From Amycolatopsis mongoliensis (GTDB taxonomy: Bacteria > Actinomycetota > Actinomycetes > Mycobacteriales > Pseudonocardiaceae): a DNA stretch of 64,000 bases. The notes below the pieces were generated by a model, which was given only the letters and a program-made list of their open reading frames with translations, searched no databases and had not been told where the DNA came from. Location of the stretch: the NCBI RefSeq assembly GCF_030285665.1, contig NZ_CP127295.1, positions 5,208,001-5,272,000 on the forward strand, in the 5' to 3' direction. How positions within the stretch are numbered: the first letter of the stretch is position 1; each line of letters starts with the position of its first letter. The position numbers and the translations under genes were made by a program. Of this stretch, positions 44,549 to 53,505 are shown piece after piece.

Positions 44549-44564
44549 TAGAACGCCTGTTCGA
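44549..44564. promoter_or_regulatory. SOS box proximal to the LysM gene
   Basis: TAGAACGCCTGTTCGA, one mismatch to the SOS box consensus. It overlaps a second palindrome, GCGTTC-GATA-GAACGC (44541-44556). It lies 66 bp before the LysM gene start and downstream of the PafBC-type promoter, so LexA could block that transcript. Confidence 0.78.
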
Positions 44565-44629
44565 CCTTGATCCACGGGCCGGCCCCGGCCCCGGAAACGG
44601 GCGGACACCAGGGTTTCGAGGAGGTTCGG

Positions 44630-45097
44630 ATGTCCATTCTGGCCGAACGCGGGCACGCCCGCCCGGCGACCCCGGTCCCGGCGCCACCCCGTCCCGTCCG
44701 CGTCCTGCGCGGGCGCCGCGGCGAGGTCCAGCGCCCGCCGACACGCGCGCGGGTCGTCGCGGGCCGCCGCCCGGCCGGTGCCCCGTGCGCGGCGCCCCGC
44801 CGGGTGCCGGTGCGGTGGCCGTGGCTCGCCGCGCTCGCCGTCGCGAGCTGCCTCGTGGTCACCGGGCTGGGACTCTTCGGCGGCGGCGCCGCGAACGCGC
44901 CGGTGCCGGGACGGACGGCCACGGTGTCGGTCGGCCAGGGCGACACCCTTTCTTCGCTGGCCGCGCGGTTCGCGCCGGACAGCGACGCGAGCGCGGTCGT
45001 CGCCCGGATCAAGGAGCTCAACCGCCTGGACGAGGCCGTCCTGGTGCCCGGGCTGCCGCTGACGGTCCCGGTCGCCGACGCCGTTCCTGCGCCGTGA
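44630..45097 (+). CDS. DNA-damage-induced LysM cell-division inhibitor (Rv2719c/YneA-like)
   Basis: 155 residues. A basic, Pro/Arg-rich cytoplasmic N-terminus (about 1-60), one transmembrane helix (WPWLAALAVASCLVVTGLGLF, about 63-83), then a LysM domain: TVSVGQGDTLSSLAARFA, followed by ELNRLDEAVLVPGLPLTVP. The architecture and position (divergent from lexA) match M. tuberculosis Rv2719c and Bacillus YneA, which delay cell division during DNA damage. Start ATG 44630 with GAGGAGG upstream. Two damage-response signals precede it. Confidence 0.88.
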   Translation: MSILAERGHARPATPVPAPPRPVRVLRGRRGEVQRPPTRARVVAGRRPAGAPCAAPRRVPVRWPWLAALAVASCLVVTGLGLFGGGAANAPVPGRTATVSVGQGDTLSSLAARFAPDSDASAVVARIKELNRLDEAVLVPGLPLTVPVADAVPAP

Positions 45098-45382
45098 CGC
45101 CGCCCCGGGGCTGACCGCCCACGGAAAATCACCCGCTCCGGTGAAACCGCCGATCGCTCGGCAAGCGTGTCCCGCCGGGCTCGTGGCGGCGGGTCCGCGG
45201 CGCTCGACGCGCAGGTTCCACTGCTCCACCAGGGTGACGCTGCCCCGGCTGCCGCGTCGCGGCGGTCCGGTTCCGGGCGAAGCGCGGCCCGGCCTTCGCA
45301 CGACGGCCCGCCGGACCTCACCCGGGCGAGTTCCGCACCGGCCGCGCCGCTTGCGCCCGCCCCCTTCGAGTTCTACGCTCGC

Positions 45383-45398
45383 CCGCTATATGTAGTAG
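45383..45398. promoter_or_regulatory. NrdR box upstream of nrdR
   Basis: The core CTATATGTAG (45386-45395) fits the NrdR consensus CWATATATWG with one mismatch. It lies 173 bp before nrdR. NrdR boxes usually occur in pairs; a half-like copy TGTAG at 45408-45412 is the only other candidate. Autoregulation of the nrdR-nrdJ operon by NrdR is known in Streptomyces. Confidence 0.55.
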
Positions 45399-45413
45399 TT
45401 ACACCGCTGTAGT

Positions 45414-45486
45414 TGGTCCACAGGTTGGGGTAGGCTGGGCAGCAGTTGTCCACAGCTGGTCGGCTCTTACCCACCGGATGTCCACA
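45414..45486 (+). promoter_or_regulatory. Three DnaA-box-like 9-mers at exact 32-bp spacing
   Basis: TGGTCCACA at 45414-45422, TTGTCCACA at 45446-45454 and ATGTCCACA at 45478-45486. The middle one is the preferred actinomycete DnaA box; the others differ by one or two bases in the first three positions. The three TCCACA cores are exactly 32 bp apart, three helical turns, so they face the same side of the DNA. DnaA controls ribonucleotide reductase genes in E. coli; the analogous role here is inferred. Confidence 0.6.
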
Positions 45487-45570
45487 GAACGATCACCAGG
45501 TGCAGGGGTGCATGGTGGCCGCGGGGACGTCGACCGGGGCGGCCGGCGATGAGGGGAAGGTGATCGGCGG

Positions 45571-46065
45571 ATGAGGTGCCCGTTCTGCCGGCATGCGGAC
45601 TCCCGGGTCGTCGACTCCCGAGAGGTGGATGAAGGCCAGGCGATCCGCAGGCGGCGCTCGTGCGCGTCCTGCGGACGGCGGTTCACGACGTCGGAGACGA
45701 TGGTGCTCGCCGTCGTCAAGCGGTCCGGGGTCACCGAACAGTTCAGCCGGGACAAGGTGGTGAGCGGCGTCCGCCGCGCCTGCCAGGGCAGGCCGGTCGA
45801 CGACGACGCGCTGCAGCAGCTCGCGCAGCGCGTGGAGGAGTCGATCCGCTCCGCCGGGCTGGCGGAGATCCCGAGTCACGAGGTCGGCCTGGCCATCCTG
45901 GGCCCGCTGCGTGAGCTCGACGGGGTCGCCTACCTCCGGTTCGCCAGTGTCTACCGCTCCTTCTCTTCGGTCGAGGACTTCGAGAAGGAGATAGCCGATC
46001 TTCGTGAGGCCATGGCGGGTACTGCTGCCCCGGAGGAGAGCGATCAGCGCGAAGACGGCGATTGA
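45571..46065 (+). CDS. nrdR: NrdR, ribonucleotide reductase regulator
   Basis: 164 residues. Zinc ribbon [11 protein letters not shown] ... [15 protein letters not shown] (Cys3, 6, 31, 34), then the ATP-cone domain (about 46-136) with [17 protein letters not shown]. NrdR binds ATP/dATP and represses ribonucleotide reductase genes. It precedes nrdJ by 31 bp. Start ATG 45571. The last 20 residues are acidic. Confidence 0.97.
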   Translation: MRCPFCRHADSRVVDSREVDEGQAIRRRRSCASCGRRFTTSETMVLAVVKRSGVTEQFSRDKVVSGVRRACQGRPVDDDALQQLAQRVEESIRSAGLAEIPSHEVGLAILGPLRELDGVAYLRFASVYRSFSSVEDFEKEIADLREAMAGTAAPEESDQREDGD

Positions 46066-46096
46066 CCGTCCCGCTGCGGGAGTGAGGGTTCGACCG

Positions 46097-48913
46097 ATGA
46101 CCGAAACCGTGGGAACCGGGGCCGGCACGGCCGCCGGCAAGAAGAGCAAGGCGGCCGGCGGGCTGAGCGTGAAGCGCGTCTTCACCACCGAGGGGAAGCA
46201 CCCCTATGACCAGGTGACCTGGGAACAGCGCGACGTCGTGATGACGAACTGGCGCGACGGCTCGGTCAACTTCGAGCAGCGTGGCGTGGAGTTCCCCGAC
46301 TTCTGGTCGGTCAACGCCACCAACATCGTCACCAGCAAGTACTTCCGCGGCGCCGTCGGCAGCCCGCAGCGCGAGCGCAGCCTCAAGCAGCTCATCGACC
46401 GCGTCGTGAAGACCTACGTCGCGGCCGCGCGCGACCACGGTTACTTCGCCACGCCGCAGGACCTCGAGATCTTCGAGCACGAGCTCACCTGGATGCTGCT
46501 GCACCAGGTCTTCAGCTTCAACTCCCCGGTCTGGTTCAACGTCGGCACGGCGTCGAAGCAGCAGGTCTCGGCGTGCTTCATCCTCGCCGTCGACGACACC
46601 ATGGAGTCGATCCTCAACTGGTACCGCGAGGAGGGCCTGATCTTCAAGGGCGGCTCCGGCGCCGGCCTGAACCTCTCCCGCATCCGCTCCTCGAAGGAGC
46701 TGCTGACCTCCGGCGGCACCGCCTCCGGGCCGGTCTCGTTCATGCGCGGCGCCGACGCCTCCGCGGGCACCATCAAGTCCGGCGGGGCCACCCGGCGCGC
46801 GGCGAAGATGGTCGTGCTCGACATCGACCACCCGGACATCGAGGAGTTCGTCCAGACGAAGGCGCGCGAAGAGGAGAAGATCAAGGTCCTGCGCGACGCG
46901 GGGTTCGACATGGACCTCTCCGGCGCGGACATCTCCTCGGTGCAGTACCAGAACGCGAACAACTCGGTCCGCGTGTCCGACGAGTTCATGCAGGCGGTCG
47001 AGAACGGCACCGACTTCGGCCTGCGCGCCCGGCTCACCGGCGAGGTGATCGACCGGACCGACGCGAAGAAGCTGTTCCGCAGCGTCGCGCAGGCCGCGTG
47101 GGAGTGCGCCGACCCCGGCATCCAGTACGACGGCACGATCAACGACTGGCACACCTGCCCCGAATCCGGCCGGATCACCGCGTCGAACCCGTGCAGCGAG
47201 TACATGCACCTCGACAACTCGAGCTGCAACCTGGCTTCGCTGAACCTGCTCAAGTTCGTCACGCCCGAGGGCACCTTCGACGCGCCGCTGTTCGCGCGCG
47301 CCGTCGAGTTCGTCATCACGGCGATGGACGTCTCGATCTGCTTCGCGGACTTCCCGACCGAGCCGATCGCCGACACCACGCGGAAGTTCCGCCAGCTCGG
47401 CATCGGCTACGCGAACCTCGGCGCGCTGCTGATGGCGCTGGGCCACGCGTACGACTCCGACGGCGGTCGCGCGCTCGCGGCGGCGATCACGTCGCTGATG
47501 ACCGGCGTCTCCTACCGGCGTTCGGCCGAGCTGGCCCGGGCGGTCGGCGCGTACGAGGGCTACGCGCGCAACGCCGAATCGCACCAGCGCGTGATGCGCA
47601 AGCACGCGGCGGCGAACGAGCTCGTCCGCACCTACCACGCCAACGACGCCGCGGTCCGCGCACTGGCGACGGAGGAGTGGAAGACGGGCATCGACATCGG
47701 GACGAAGCACGGCTGGCGCAACGCGCAGGCGTCGGTGCTCGCGCCCACCGGCACCATCGGCTTCATGATGGACTGCGACACCACCGGGATCGAGCCGGAC
47801 TTCTCGCTCGTGAAGTTCAAGAAGCTCGTCGGCGGCGGCTCGATGCAGATCGTCAACCAGACGGTGCCGCGCGCGCTCGAGGCGCTGGGCTACCAGGCCG
47901 AGCAGGTCGAGGCGATCGTCGAGTTCGTGGCGCAGAACGGCCACGTCGTCGACGCGCCGGGGCTGCGCCCGGAGCACTACGAGGTGTTCGACTGCGCGGT
48001 CGGCGAGCGTTCGATCGCGCCGATGGGCCACGTCCGGATGATGGCCGCGGTGCAGCCGTTCCTCTCCGGCGCCATCTCGAAGACGGTCAACATGCCGGAG
48101 TCGGCGACGGTCGAAGAGGTCGAGGAGATCTACTTCCAGGGCTGGAAGCTCGGCCTCAAGGCGCTGGCGATCTACCGCGACAACTGCAAGGTCGGCCAGC
48201 CGCTGTCGACGGGCAAGAAGGAGAAGGCGGCCGCCGAACCGGAGAAGGTCGTCGAGTACCGGCCGGTGCGCAAGCGCCTGCCGAAGAAGCGCCCGAGCCA
48301 GACGGTGTCGTTCACCGTCGGCGGTGCGGAGGGCTACCTGACGGCGGGTTCGTACCCGGACGACGGTCTCGGCGAGATCTTCGTCAAGCTGGGCAAGCAG
48401 GGCTCGACGCTGGCCGGCGTGATGGACGCTTTCTCGATGTCGATCTCGGTGGGCCTGCAGCACGGTATCCCGCTCGAGTTCTACGTCTCGAAGTTCTCGA
48501 ACCTGCGCTTCGAGCCGGCCGGCATGACCGACGACCCGGACATCCGGATCGCGACGAGCGTGATGGACTACCTGTTCCGCCGCCTGGCGCTGGACTACCT
48601 GCCGTACGAGAAGCGTTCGCAGCTGGGCATCCTGTCGGCGGACGAGCGGTCGGCGGAGGTGGAGGCCACCTACGGCGGTGGCGCCGGCGTCGACATCGAG
48701 GCACTGCGCTCCACAGTGGACTCCTCGCCGGAGCCGCACGCGGACGAGCCGGAGCACCGGCACCGCGAAGCCCAGACGACGACGGAGCTGATGGAGCTGC
48801 GCCTCGGCAAGGCGGCGGACGCCCCGCTGTGCATGACGTGCGGAACGAAGATGCGCCCGGCAGGCTCGTGCTACGCCTGCGAAGGCTGCGGCGCGACGTC
48901 CGGCTGCAGCTGA
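46097..48913 (+). CDS. nrdJ: B12-dependent (class II) ribonucleotide reductase
   Basis: 938 residues. It reduces ribonucleotides using adenosylcobalamin and needs no oxygen or separate radical subunit. The substrate region has NSPVWFNVG and SACFILAVDDTMESI; the loop is FKGGSGAGLNLSRIRS; the active site CSEYMHLDNSSCNLASLNLLKF has the N-x-C-x-E radical motif; late in the protein APTGTIGFMMDCDTTGIEPDF. The C-terminus has a zinc-ribbon-like end (CMTCGTKM ... CYACEGCGATSGCS). ATG 46097 lies 31 bp after nrdR; no B12 riboswitch is seen. Confidence 0.97.
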   Translation: MTETVGTGAGTAAGKKSKAAGGLSVKRVFTTEGKHPYDQVTWEQRDVVMTNWRDGSVNFEQRGVEFPDFWSVNATNIVTSKYFRGAVGSPQRERSLKQLIDRVVKTYVAAARDHGYFATPQDLEIFEHELTWMLLHQVFSFNSPVWFNVGTASKQQVSACFILAVDDTMESILNWYREEGLIFKGGSGAGLNLSRIRSSKELLTSGGTASGPVSFMRGADASAGTIKSGGATRRAAKMVVLDIDHPDIEEFVQTKAREEEKIKVLRDAGFDMDLSGADISSVQYQNANNSVRVSDEFMQAVENGTDFGLRARLTGEVIDRTDAKKLFRSVAQAAWECADPGIQYDGTINDWHTCPESGRITASNPCSEYMHLDNSSCNLASLNLLKFVTPEGTFDAPLFARAVEFVITAMDVSICFADFPTEPIADTTRKFRQLGIGYANLGALLMALGHAYDSDGGRALAAAITSLMTGVSYRRSAELARAVGAYEGYARNAESHQRVMRKHAAANELVRTYHANDAAVRALATEEWKTGIDIGTKHGWRNAQASVLAPTGTIGFMMDCDTTGIEPDFSLVKFKKLVGGGSMQIVNQTVPRALEALGYQAEQVEAIVEFVAQNGHVVDAPGLRPEHYEVFDCAVGERSIAPMGHVRMMAAVQPFLSGAISKTVNMPESATVEEVEEIYFQGWKLGLKALAIYRDNCKVGQPLSTGKKEKAAAEPEKVVEYRPVRKRLPKKRPSQTVSFTVGGAEGYLTAGSYPDDGLGEIFVKLGKQGSTLAGVMDAFSMSISVGLQHGIPLEFYVSKFSNLRFEPAGMTDDPDIRIATSVMDYLFRRLALDYLPYEKRSQLGILSADERSAEVEATYGGGAGVDIEALRSTVDSSPEPHADEPEHRHREAQTTTELMELRLGKAADAPLCMTCGTKMRPAGSCYACEGCGATSGCS

Positions 48914-48920
48914 CGGCCGA

Positions 48921-48953
48921 GGCTGACCCGGGTGGGTGCCACCCGGGTCAGCC
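48921..48953. terminator. Bidirectional terminator after nrdJ
   Basis: Perfect 15-bp stem GGCTGACCCGGGTGG (48921-48935) and its complement (48939-48953) with a 3-base loop, 8 bp after the nrdJ stop. It overlaps the last codons of the convergent gene 48948-49739, whose stop is inside the right arm. Confidence 0.85.
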
Positions 48954-49739
48954 GAACGCTTGCTGCAGCTCGGAGATCGGCGGCAGATCGCCGACGAACC
49001 CGAACCGCCCGGCACGCATTTCGCGGGCACCCTCCATGAAGGACTTCAACGCGAGCCGGGAGAGCGCCGCGCCGATGCTGATGCGGCGGACGCCGATCTC
49101 CGCCAGCTGGTCGAGGGTGATCGACGGGTCGGCGAACCCCATCACGACGTTCACCGGCTTGTCCACCGACGACACCACCGCGCGCATCTCGTCGAGCGTC
49201 CGCAACCCCGGTGCGTACAGCACGTCGGCGCCCGCTTCCCCGAACGCCTGCAGGCGCTTGATCGTGTCGTCGAGGTCGTCGATGCCCAGCCACAGGTTCT
49301 CGCACCGCGCGGTGAGCACCACCGAGCGGGCGCGGGCCGTCTCCACCGCCGCGCGGACGCGGTCGACCGCCAGGCCGAACTCGTAGATCGGGGAGCCGCG
49401 GTCGCCCGTGTGGTCCTCGATGGACACGCCCACCACGCCGGTGTCAGCGGCCGCGTCGATCATCTTCGCGGCCTCGGCCGGGTCGTCGGCGAAGCCGTTC
49501 TCGAGGTCGGCATTCACCGGCAGCGGTGTCGCGTCGGCGATTTCCCGGCAGTTGGCGAGGATCTCCGCCCGGGTCGCGCGCGCCCGGCCGACCACGTTGG
49601 CCACGCCGAGGCTCGTGGTGGCCAGGGCTTCGAAGCCGAGGCCGGCGAGCAGCCGGGCGGTCCCGGCGTCCCACGGGTTCGGCAGGAGGAAGGGCTCGGG
49701 TCGCTCGTGCAGGGCCCGGAACGCGTCGGCGGTCGTCAT
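48948..49739 (-). CDS. Isocitrate lyase/PEP mutase superfamily protein
   Basis: 263 residues. It belongs to the PEPM/ICL fold: PFLLPNPWDAGTARLLAGLGFEALATTS, VNADLENGFADDP (catalytic loop with D-x-E), VVGVSIEDHTGD, RCENLW, and GADVLYAPGL. The usual PEP-mutase D-D-D-R pattern is altered, closer to 2-methylisocitrate lyase-like/oxaloacetate decarboxylase relatives of unknown substrate. Start ATG 49739. It is a single gene converging on nrdJ. Confidence 0.87.
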   Translation of the reverse strand: MTTADAFRALHERPEPFLLPNPWDAGTARLLAGLGFEALATTSLGVANVVGRARATRAEILANCREIADATPLPVNADLENGFADDPAEAAKMIDAAADTGVVGVSIEDHTGDRGSPIYEFGLAVDRVRAAVETARARSVVLTARCENLWLGIDDLDDTIKRLQAFGEAGADVLYAPGLRTLDEMRAVVSSVDKPVNVVMGFADPSITLDQLAEIGVRRISIGAALSRLALKSFMEGAREMRAGRFGFVGDLPPISELQQAFG

Positions 49740-49782
49740 GCGTTCAGCTTCCTCCCGCGACGGCCCTCGGACAACGGCCGGA

Positions 49783-51302
49783 TCAGCGGGCCAGGATGCG
49801 CGCCACCGCCTCGGTGAGCCCGTCCGGCCGCCCTCGCCAGGCGATGAAGTGGTCCGGGCGCACCAGCACCGCGCCGCCGTCCGCGATGCCCGTGTTGCGC
49901 AGCCATTCTTCGTCGTCGACGACGTGGACGTCGAAATCACCCGTCCGTGGCCACTCGCCGCCCGGGCCGGTCAGCAGCGTGAGGCGGCGGCCGACAAGAT
50001 CCACTGTGGACACATCGGTGCCCAGCCAGGCGTGGGGGAGCCGTGACCCGGGCGTCCCGTCGAGCACGACGTCCTCCGTCGACGGCAGCTCGGGTCGCGC
50101 GTCGAGCACCGCCGCCGAGTCGTAGCGGTAGCCGAGGTGCACGACCGGGGCGTTGATGACGCCGGCCGCGGCGCGGGCGGCCGCCGCCTCCGCGCCCTGG
50201 TCCCAGTGCAGGCGGGGGTCCTTCAGCCGCCGCAGCGCCTGGTCGAGCGCGAGCGCCGCCACCGGACGGCGTTCGGCCTCGTAGGTGTCCAGCAGCGCCG
50301 GACCCGCGGAGCCGTCGAGGACCGCGGCCAGCTTCCACGCCAGGTTGTGCGCGTCGGCGATGCCGGTGTTCGCGCCGAAGGCCCCGAGCGGCGGCACCGC
50401 GTGCGCCGCGTCACCGGCGAGGAACACCCGGCCGGTGCGGAACCGGTCGGCCAGCTGCCCGCGCACCCGCCACGGCAGCACGCTCAGCACCTCCACGGCC
50501 AGGTCCGGGACCCCGATGGCGGCGCGGATCAGCGCGGCGCACCGCGAAGGCGGGAACGCGTCCACCGGCTCGTCACCGAGATCGGTGTGGAAGATCCAGT
50601 CCTTCCCGGCGTCGACGGTCACCAGCATCCCGGGCGACTCGGGGGTCGTGATCGTGCAGTTCGCGAAGTGGTGGCCCTTCGTGTACGGCGTCAGGTCGGC
50701 GCGGAACAGGATGTTGAGCAGGGGCTGCCCGAGCGCGCCCGGTCCCGTCGTGCCGATGCCGAGCGCGGCCCGCACCTCGCTGCGGCCGCCGTCGGCCGCG
50801 ACCAGGTGGTCGGCGCGCACGGACCGCCGGCCGTCCGGGCCGTCGAGGACCGCGGTGACGCCGGTGCCGTCCTGGCCGAACGAGACGAGCGTGGTCGAGT
50901 ACGCGACGGTCGCGCCGCGTTCGCGAGCCGCGGTGAGGAGCACCGAGTCGAGCCGGTCCTGCGGGCACGTGCAGCGCAGCGTGGTCGGGCTGTGCCGGGA
51001 CGCGGCGACGTTCGGGCTGTTCGGCACGGCGGGCGGTGTGTCGGGCAGGTCCGCGGTGGCCAGCGTCGGCGCGGAGATCTTGCCGAGGGACGCGGTGCGC
51101 CGGACGGCGACCGCCTCGACGGCGTCGGCAATCCCGGCCTGGCGGAAGAACTCCAGGGTGCGGAAGCCGAGGCCGGTGGCGCGCGGGTGCGCCGACGGGC
51201 CGTCGGCGCGTTCGACGACGAGCGCGGGCACGCCGTGGTGGGCGAGGAAAGGGCGGTGGACAGGCCGACGGTGCCGCCGCCGGCGATGAGCACGCGAGTC
51301 AT
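49783..51302 (-). pseudogene. Aromatic FAD monooxygenase with a frameshift
   Basis: From ATG 51302: TRVLIAGGGTVGLSTAL is a FAD GxGxxG start. At about 51247-51251 (GAAAG on the plus strand, CTTTC in the gene) one base is missing and the reading changes frame. From there to 49783 the protein continues: FLAHHGVPALVVERADGPSAHP, DHLVAADGGRSEVR, RVFLAGDAAHAVPPLGAFGANTG. A normal length of about 505 residues is obtained once the shift is repaired. This is a PheA/UbiH-like group A monooxygenase. It is either broken or a sequencing error. A TetR regulator is divergent at 51395. Confidence 0.83.
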
Positions 51303-51317
51303 GGTCGTCCCCAGTTG

Positions 51318-51354
51318 TGGCTACGGTGTTCTCGTTACAGATACACCGTAGCCA
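51318..51354. promoter_or_regulatory. Operator between FAD monooxygenase and TetR
   Basis: Perfect 12-bp inverted repeat TGGCTACGGTGT (51318-51329) and ACACCGTAGCCA (51343-51354) with a 13-base spacer, in the 92-bp gap between starts at 51302 and 51395. It is the likely site of the TetR protein encoded downstream. Confidence 0.78.
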
Positions 51355-51394
51355 GTGGGGTACGCTGTTCGCAACGAACCGCGGGAGGACGACC

Positions 51395-52093
51395 ATGGCG
51401 GAGGAGCCGGCGCTGGTCTGGGCCAAGGAGCGGCGCAGTCCGCGGCGCCAGGCCCCGAGCGTCGAGCAGATCGTGCGGACGGCGATCTCGATCGCCGACA
51501 CCGAAGGCCTGCCCGCGCTCTCGATGCGCCGGGTCGCGGCCGACCTCGGCTCGGGCACGGCGTCGCTCTACCGCTACGTCGCGAGCCGCGATGACCTGCT
51601 GGACCTGATGATCGACGAGGTCAAGGGCGCCGAAGACACCGAGCTCACCGGTGACTGGCGCGCGGACCTGGCGAGCATCGCCCGCCAGGTCCGCGCGACG
51701 CTGCTGCGGCACCCCTGGCTGAGCGGCGAGATCCCCGGCCGCCCGGCGCTGGGGGCGAACTCGCTGCGTCGCCACGAAGCCGCCCTCGCGGCGGCAGCGC
51801 CGCTGGGTGACGACATCACGTTCGTCGCGGGGGCCGTGGACGCGGTGCTGGCGTACGTCTTCGGCACGGTGACGCAGGAGCTGGCGGAGTTGCAGGCCCG
51901 GCGCCGGTCGGGGCTGACGAAGGAGCAGTGGCAGGCGAGCGTCGGCCCCTACATCCGCGAAGTCGTCGAGAGCGGCGAGTACCCGCAGTTCTCGCGCCGG
52001 GTGATCGAGGGGGAGGACCGCAGCGCGGAGGAGGTCTTCGAGTTCGGCCTGGACTGCGTGCTCGACGGCATCGCGGCCCGCGCCCGCCGCTGA
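51395..52093 (+). CDS. TetR-family regulator (TetR_C type)
   Basis: 232 residues. The HTH is SVEQIVRTAISIADTEG, LPALSMRRVAADLGSGTASLYRYVASRDDLLDLM. The C-terminal ligand domain has RATLLRHPWLSGEIPGRPALG and FEFGLDCVLDGIAAR. It probably represses the divergent monooxygenase through the palindrome upstream. Start ATG 51395 with GGGAGGA. It is followed on the opposite strand by an MFS gene, with only 4 bp between their stops. Confidence 0.9.
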   Translation: MAEEPALVWAKERRSPRRQAPSVEQIVRTAISIADTEGLPALSMRRVAADLGSGTASLYRYVASRDDLLDLMIDEVKGAEDTELTGDWRADLASIARQVRATLLRHPWLSGEIPGRPALGANSLRRHEAALAAAAPLGDDITFVAGAVDAVLAYVFGTVTQELAELQARRRSGLTKEQWQASVGPYIREVVESGEYPQFSRRVIEGEDRSAEEVFEFGLDCVLDGIAARARR

Positions 52094-52097
52094 GGCG

Positions 52098-53504
52098 TCA
52101 GCCGGCGGCGGGCACCCGGCGGCCGCGGATCGCGGACAGGACCGCGGCGGCGAGCATGATTCCTGTCAGGGTGTGGAAAGCCGTGCTCAGCCCCTCGGTG
52201 AACACTGTCGCGAGTGGACCGTCCAGGCCGGCCGAGCCGACGAAGATCGCGAACGCCGTGCCGCGTGGGATCGCCTGGGCCGCGACCAGGATCGCCGTGG
52301 TGAACGAGAACACCATGCCGATGCTCGCGCACGTCCGCAGCACGCCCGAGGCGGTCCCCAGCCGCTCGGGCGGGCAGGCCTTCATCACCGCCGAGCTGTT
52401 GGCGGGGTAGAAGAAGCTGCCGCCGATCATGATCACGACGTTGCCGAGCGCGGGCAGCCACAGGCTGCTGGTCGTCGTCATCCGGGCGAAGAGCACGAGC
52501 GCCACGACCGAAAGACCCAGCCCGGCGGTCGCCGGGAGCACCGGCCCGAGGCGGTCGGCGAGCCGTCCCGCGTACGGGCCCGCCGCGGCACCCAGGACGT
52601 AACCCGGCAGGAGCAGCAGGGACGCGTCGATCGGGCTCAGGCCGCGCGGGCCCTGCAGGTACATGATCACCAGGAAGAGCACCGCGAAGCTGCCGAGCCC
52701 CTGCAGCAGCGCGGCCAGCAGCGACGGCGCCACCGCGGGGATGCGGAACAGCGACAGGTCGACGGTCGGGTCCGGGTGCCGCAGCTCGACGACCACGAAG
52801 ACGCCGAGCAGCACCAGACCGCCGGCCAGGTAGACGAGGTGCGTCCAGCGCAGTGGCTCCGCGGCCAGCGACGTCATCGCCCACGAAACGCCGAACAGGC
52901 CCAGGCCGAGGGCGACCATGCCGGCAACGTCCAGCCGTCGGCGTTTCCGCTCGCCGCGGTCGCGCAGGACGCGTCCGGCCAGCACCAGCGCGGCCACGCC
53001 GATCGGGAGGTTGATCCAGAAGATCCAGCGCCAGGACACCGACGTCACGATGACGCCGCCGAGCAGCACGCCGACCACCGAGCCGACGGAGTACCCGAGG
53101 GCGTTGAAGCCGTAGGCGCGGCCGCGCTCGGCCGGCGGGTACAGCTCGGCGATGATCGCGCCGCTGTTCGCGGCGATCAGCGCCGCGCCGAGGCCCTGCA
53201 GGAGCCGGAACGCGATGATCGTCGCGGCGTTCCAGGCCAGGGCGCACAGCGCCGAGCCGGCGACGAACACCGCGAACCCGGCCCGGTACATCCGCACCCG
53301 GCCGAAGAGGTCGCCGAGCCGGCCCAGCTGCGTCGCGAGCACCGTGACGACCAGCAGGTAGCCGATGACCACCCAGGTGACCGCGGCGAGCGAGATGCCG
53401 AGGTCGTCCTGGATGGCGGGCAGGGCGAGCACGACGATGGTGCCGTCGACGGCCGCGATGAGCACGCCGGTCATCACGACGAGCATCCCCAGCGAGCGCT
53501 GCAC
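52098..53504 (-). CDS. DHA2-family MFS drug exporter (EmrB/QacA-like)
   Basis: 468 residues with 14 predicted helices. VDGTIVVLALPAIQDDLG is the motif D1 typical of DHA2 exporters; LGRLGDLFGRVRMYRAGF is motif A; LGYSVGSVVGVLLGGVIVT is motif C of antiporters. It exports toxic compounds using the proton gradient. Start ATG 53504. The VOC gene lies immediately upstream, ending one base before (53506), so they share a transcript. Confidence 0.9.
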   Translation of the reverse strand: MQRSLGMLVVMTGVLIAAVDGTIVVLALPAIQDDLGISLAAVTWVVIGYLLVVTVLATQLGRLGDLFGRVRMYRAGFAVFVAGSALCALAWNAATIIAFRLLQGLGAALIAANSGAIIAELYPPAERGRAYGFNALGYSVGSVVGVLLGGVIVTSVSWRWIFWINLPIGVAALVLAGRVLRDRGERKRRRLDVAGMVALGLGLFGVSWAMTSLAAEPLRWTHLVYLAGGLVLLGVFVVVELRHPDPTVDLSLFRIPAVAPSLLAALLQGLGSFAVLFLVIMYLQGPRGLSPIDASLLLLPGYVLGAAAGPYAGRLADRLGPVLPATAGLGLSVVALVLFARMTTTSSLWLPALGNVVIMIGGSFFYPANSSAVMKACPPERLGTASGVLRTCASIGMVFSFTTAILVAAQAIPRGTAFAIFVGSAGLDGPLATVFTEGLSTAFHTLTGIMLAAAVLSAIRGRRVPAAG

Positions 53505-53505
53505 G

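Larger units (their letters stand above)
45098..45570. other. nrdR-nrdJ promoter region (473 bp, no gene)
   Basis: Short frames here are Arg/Pro-rich and lack ribosome sites, so no gene is called. The distal part (45098-45360) shows nothing else. The proximal part holds a NrdR box and three TCCACA motifs spaced by 32 bp (45414-45486), annotated separately. Confidence 0.6.

Noticed and set aside
45141..45395. 84-codon frame in the nrdR upstream region
   Set aside because: Arg/Pro-rich, no ribosome site, and its end overlaps the NrdR box; treated as non-coding.
46066..46096. B12 riboswitch before nrdJ
   Set aside because: Only 31 bp separate nrdR and nrdJ and the nrdR upstream region shows no B12-box (GCCACTG-like) in the proper context.
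45743..49030. 1095-codon open frame opposite nrdR/nrdJ
   Set aside because: Antisense shadow of nrdJ with Arg/Val/Leu/His bias.
51240..51256. Programmed -1 frameshift in the FAD monooxygenase
   Set aside because: No in-frame slippery X-XXY-YYZ heptamer and no pseudoknot seen; an indel is simpler.
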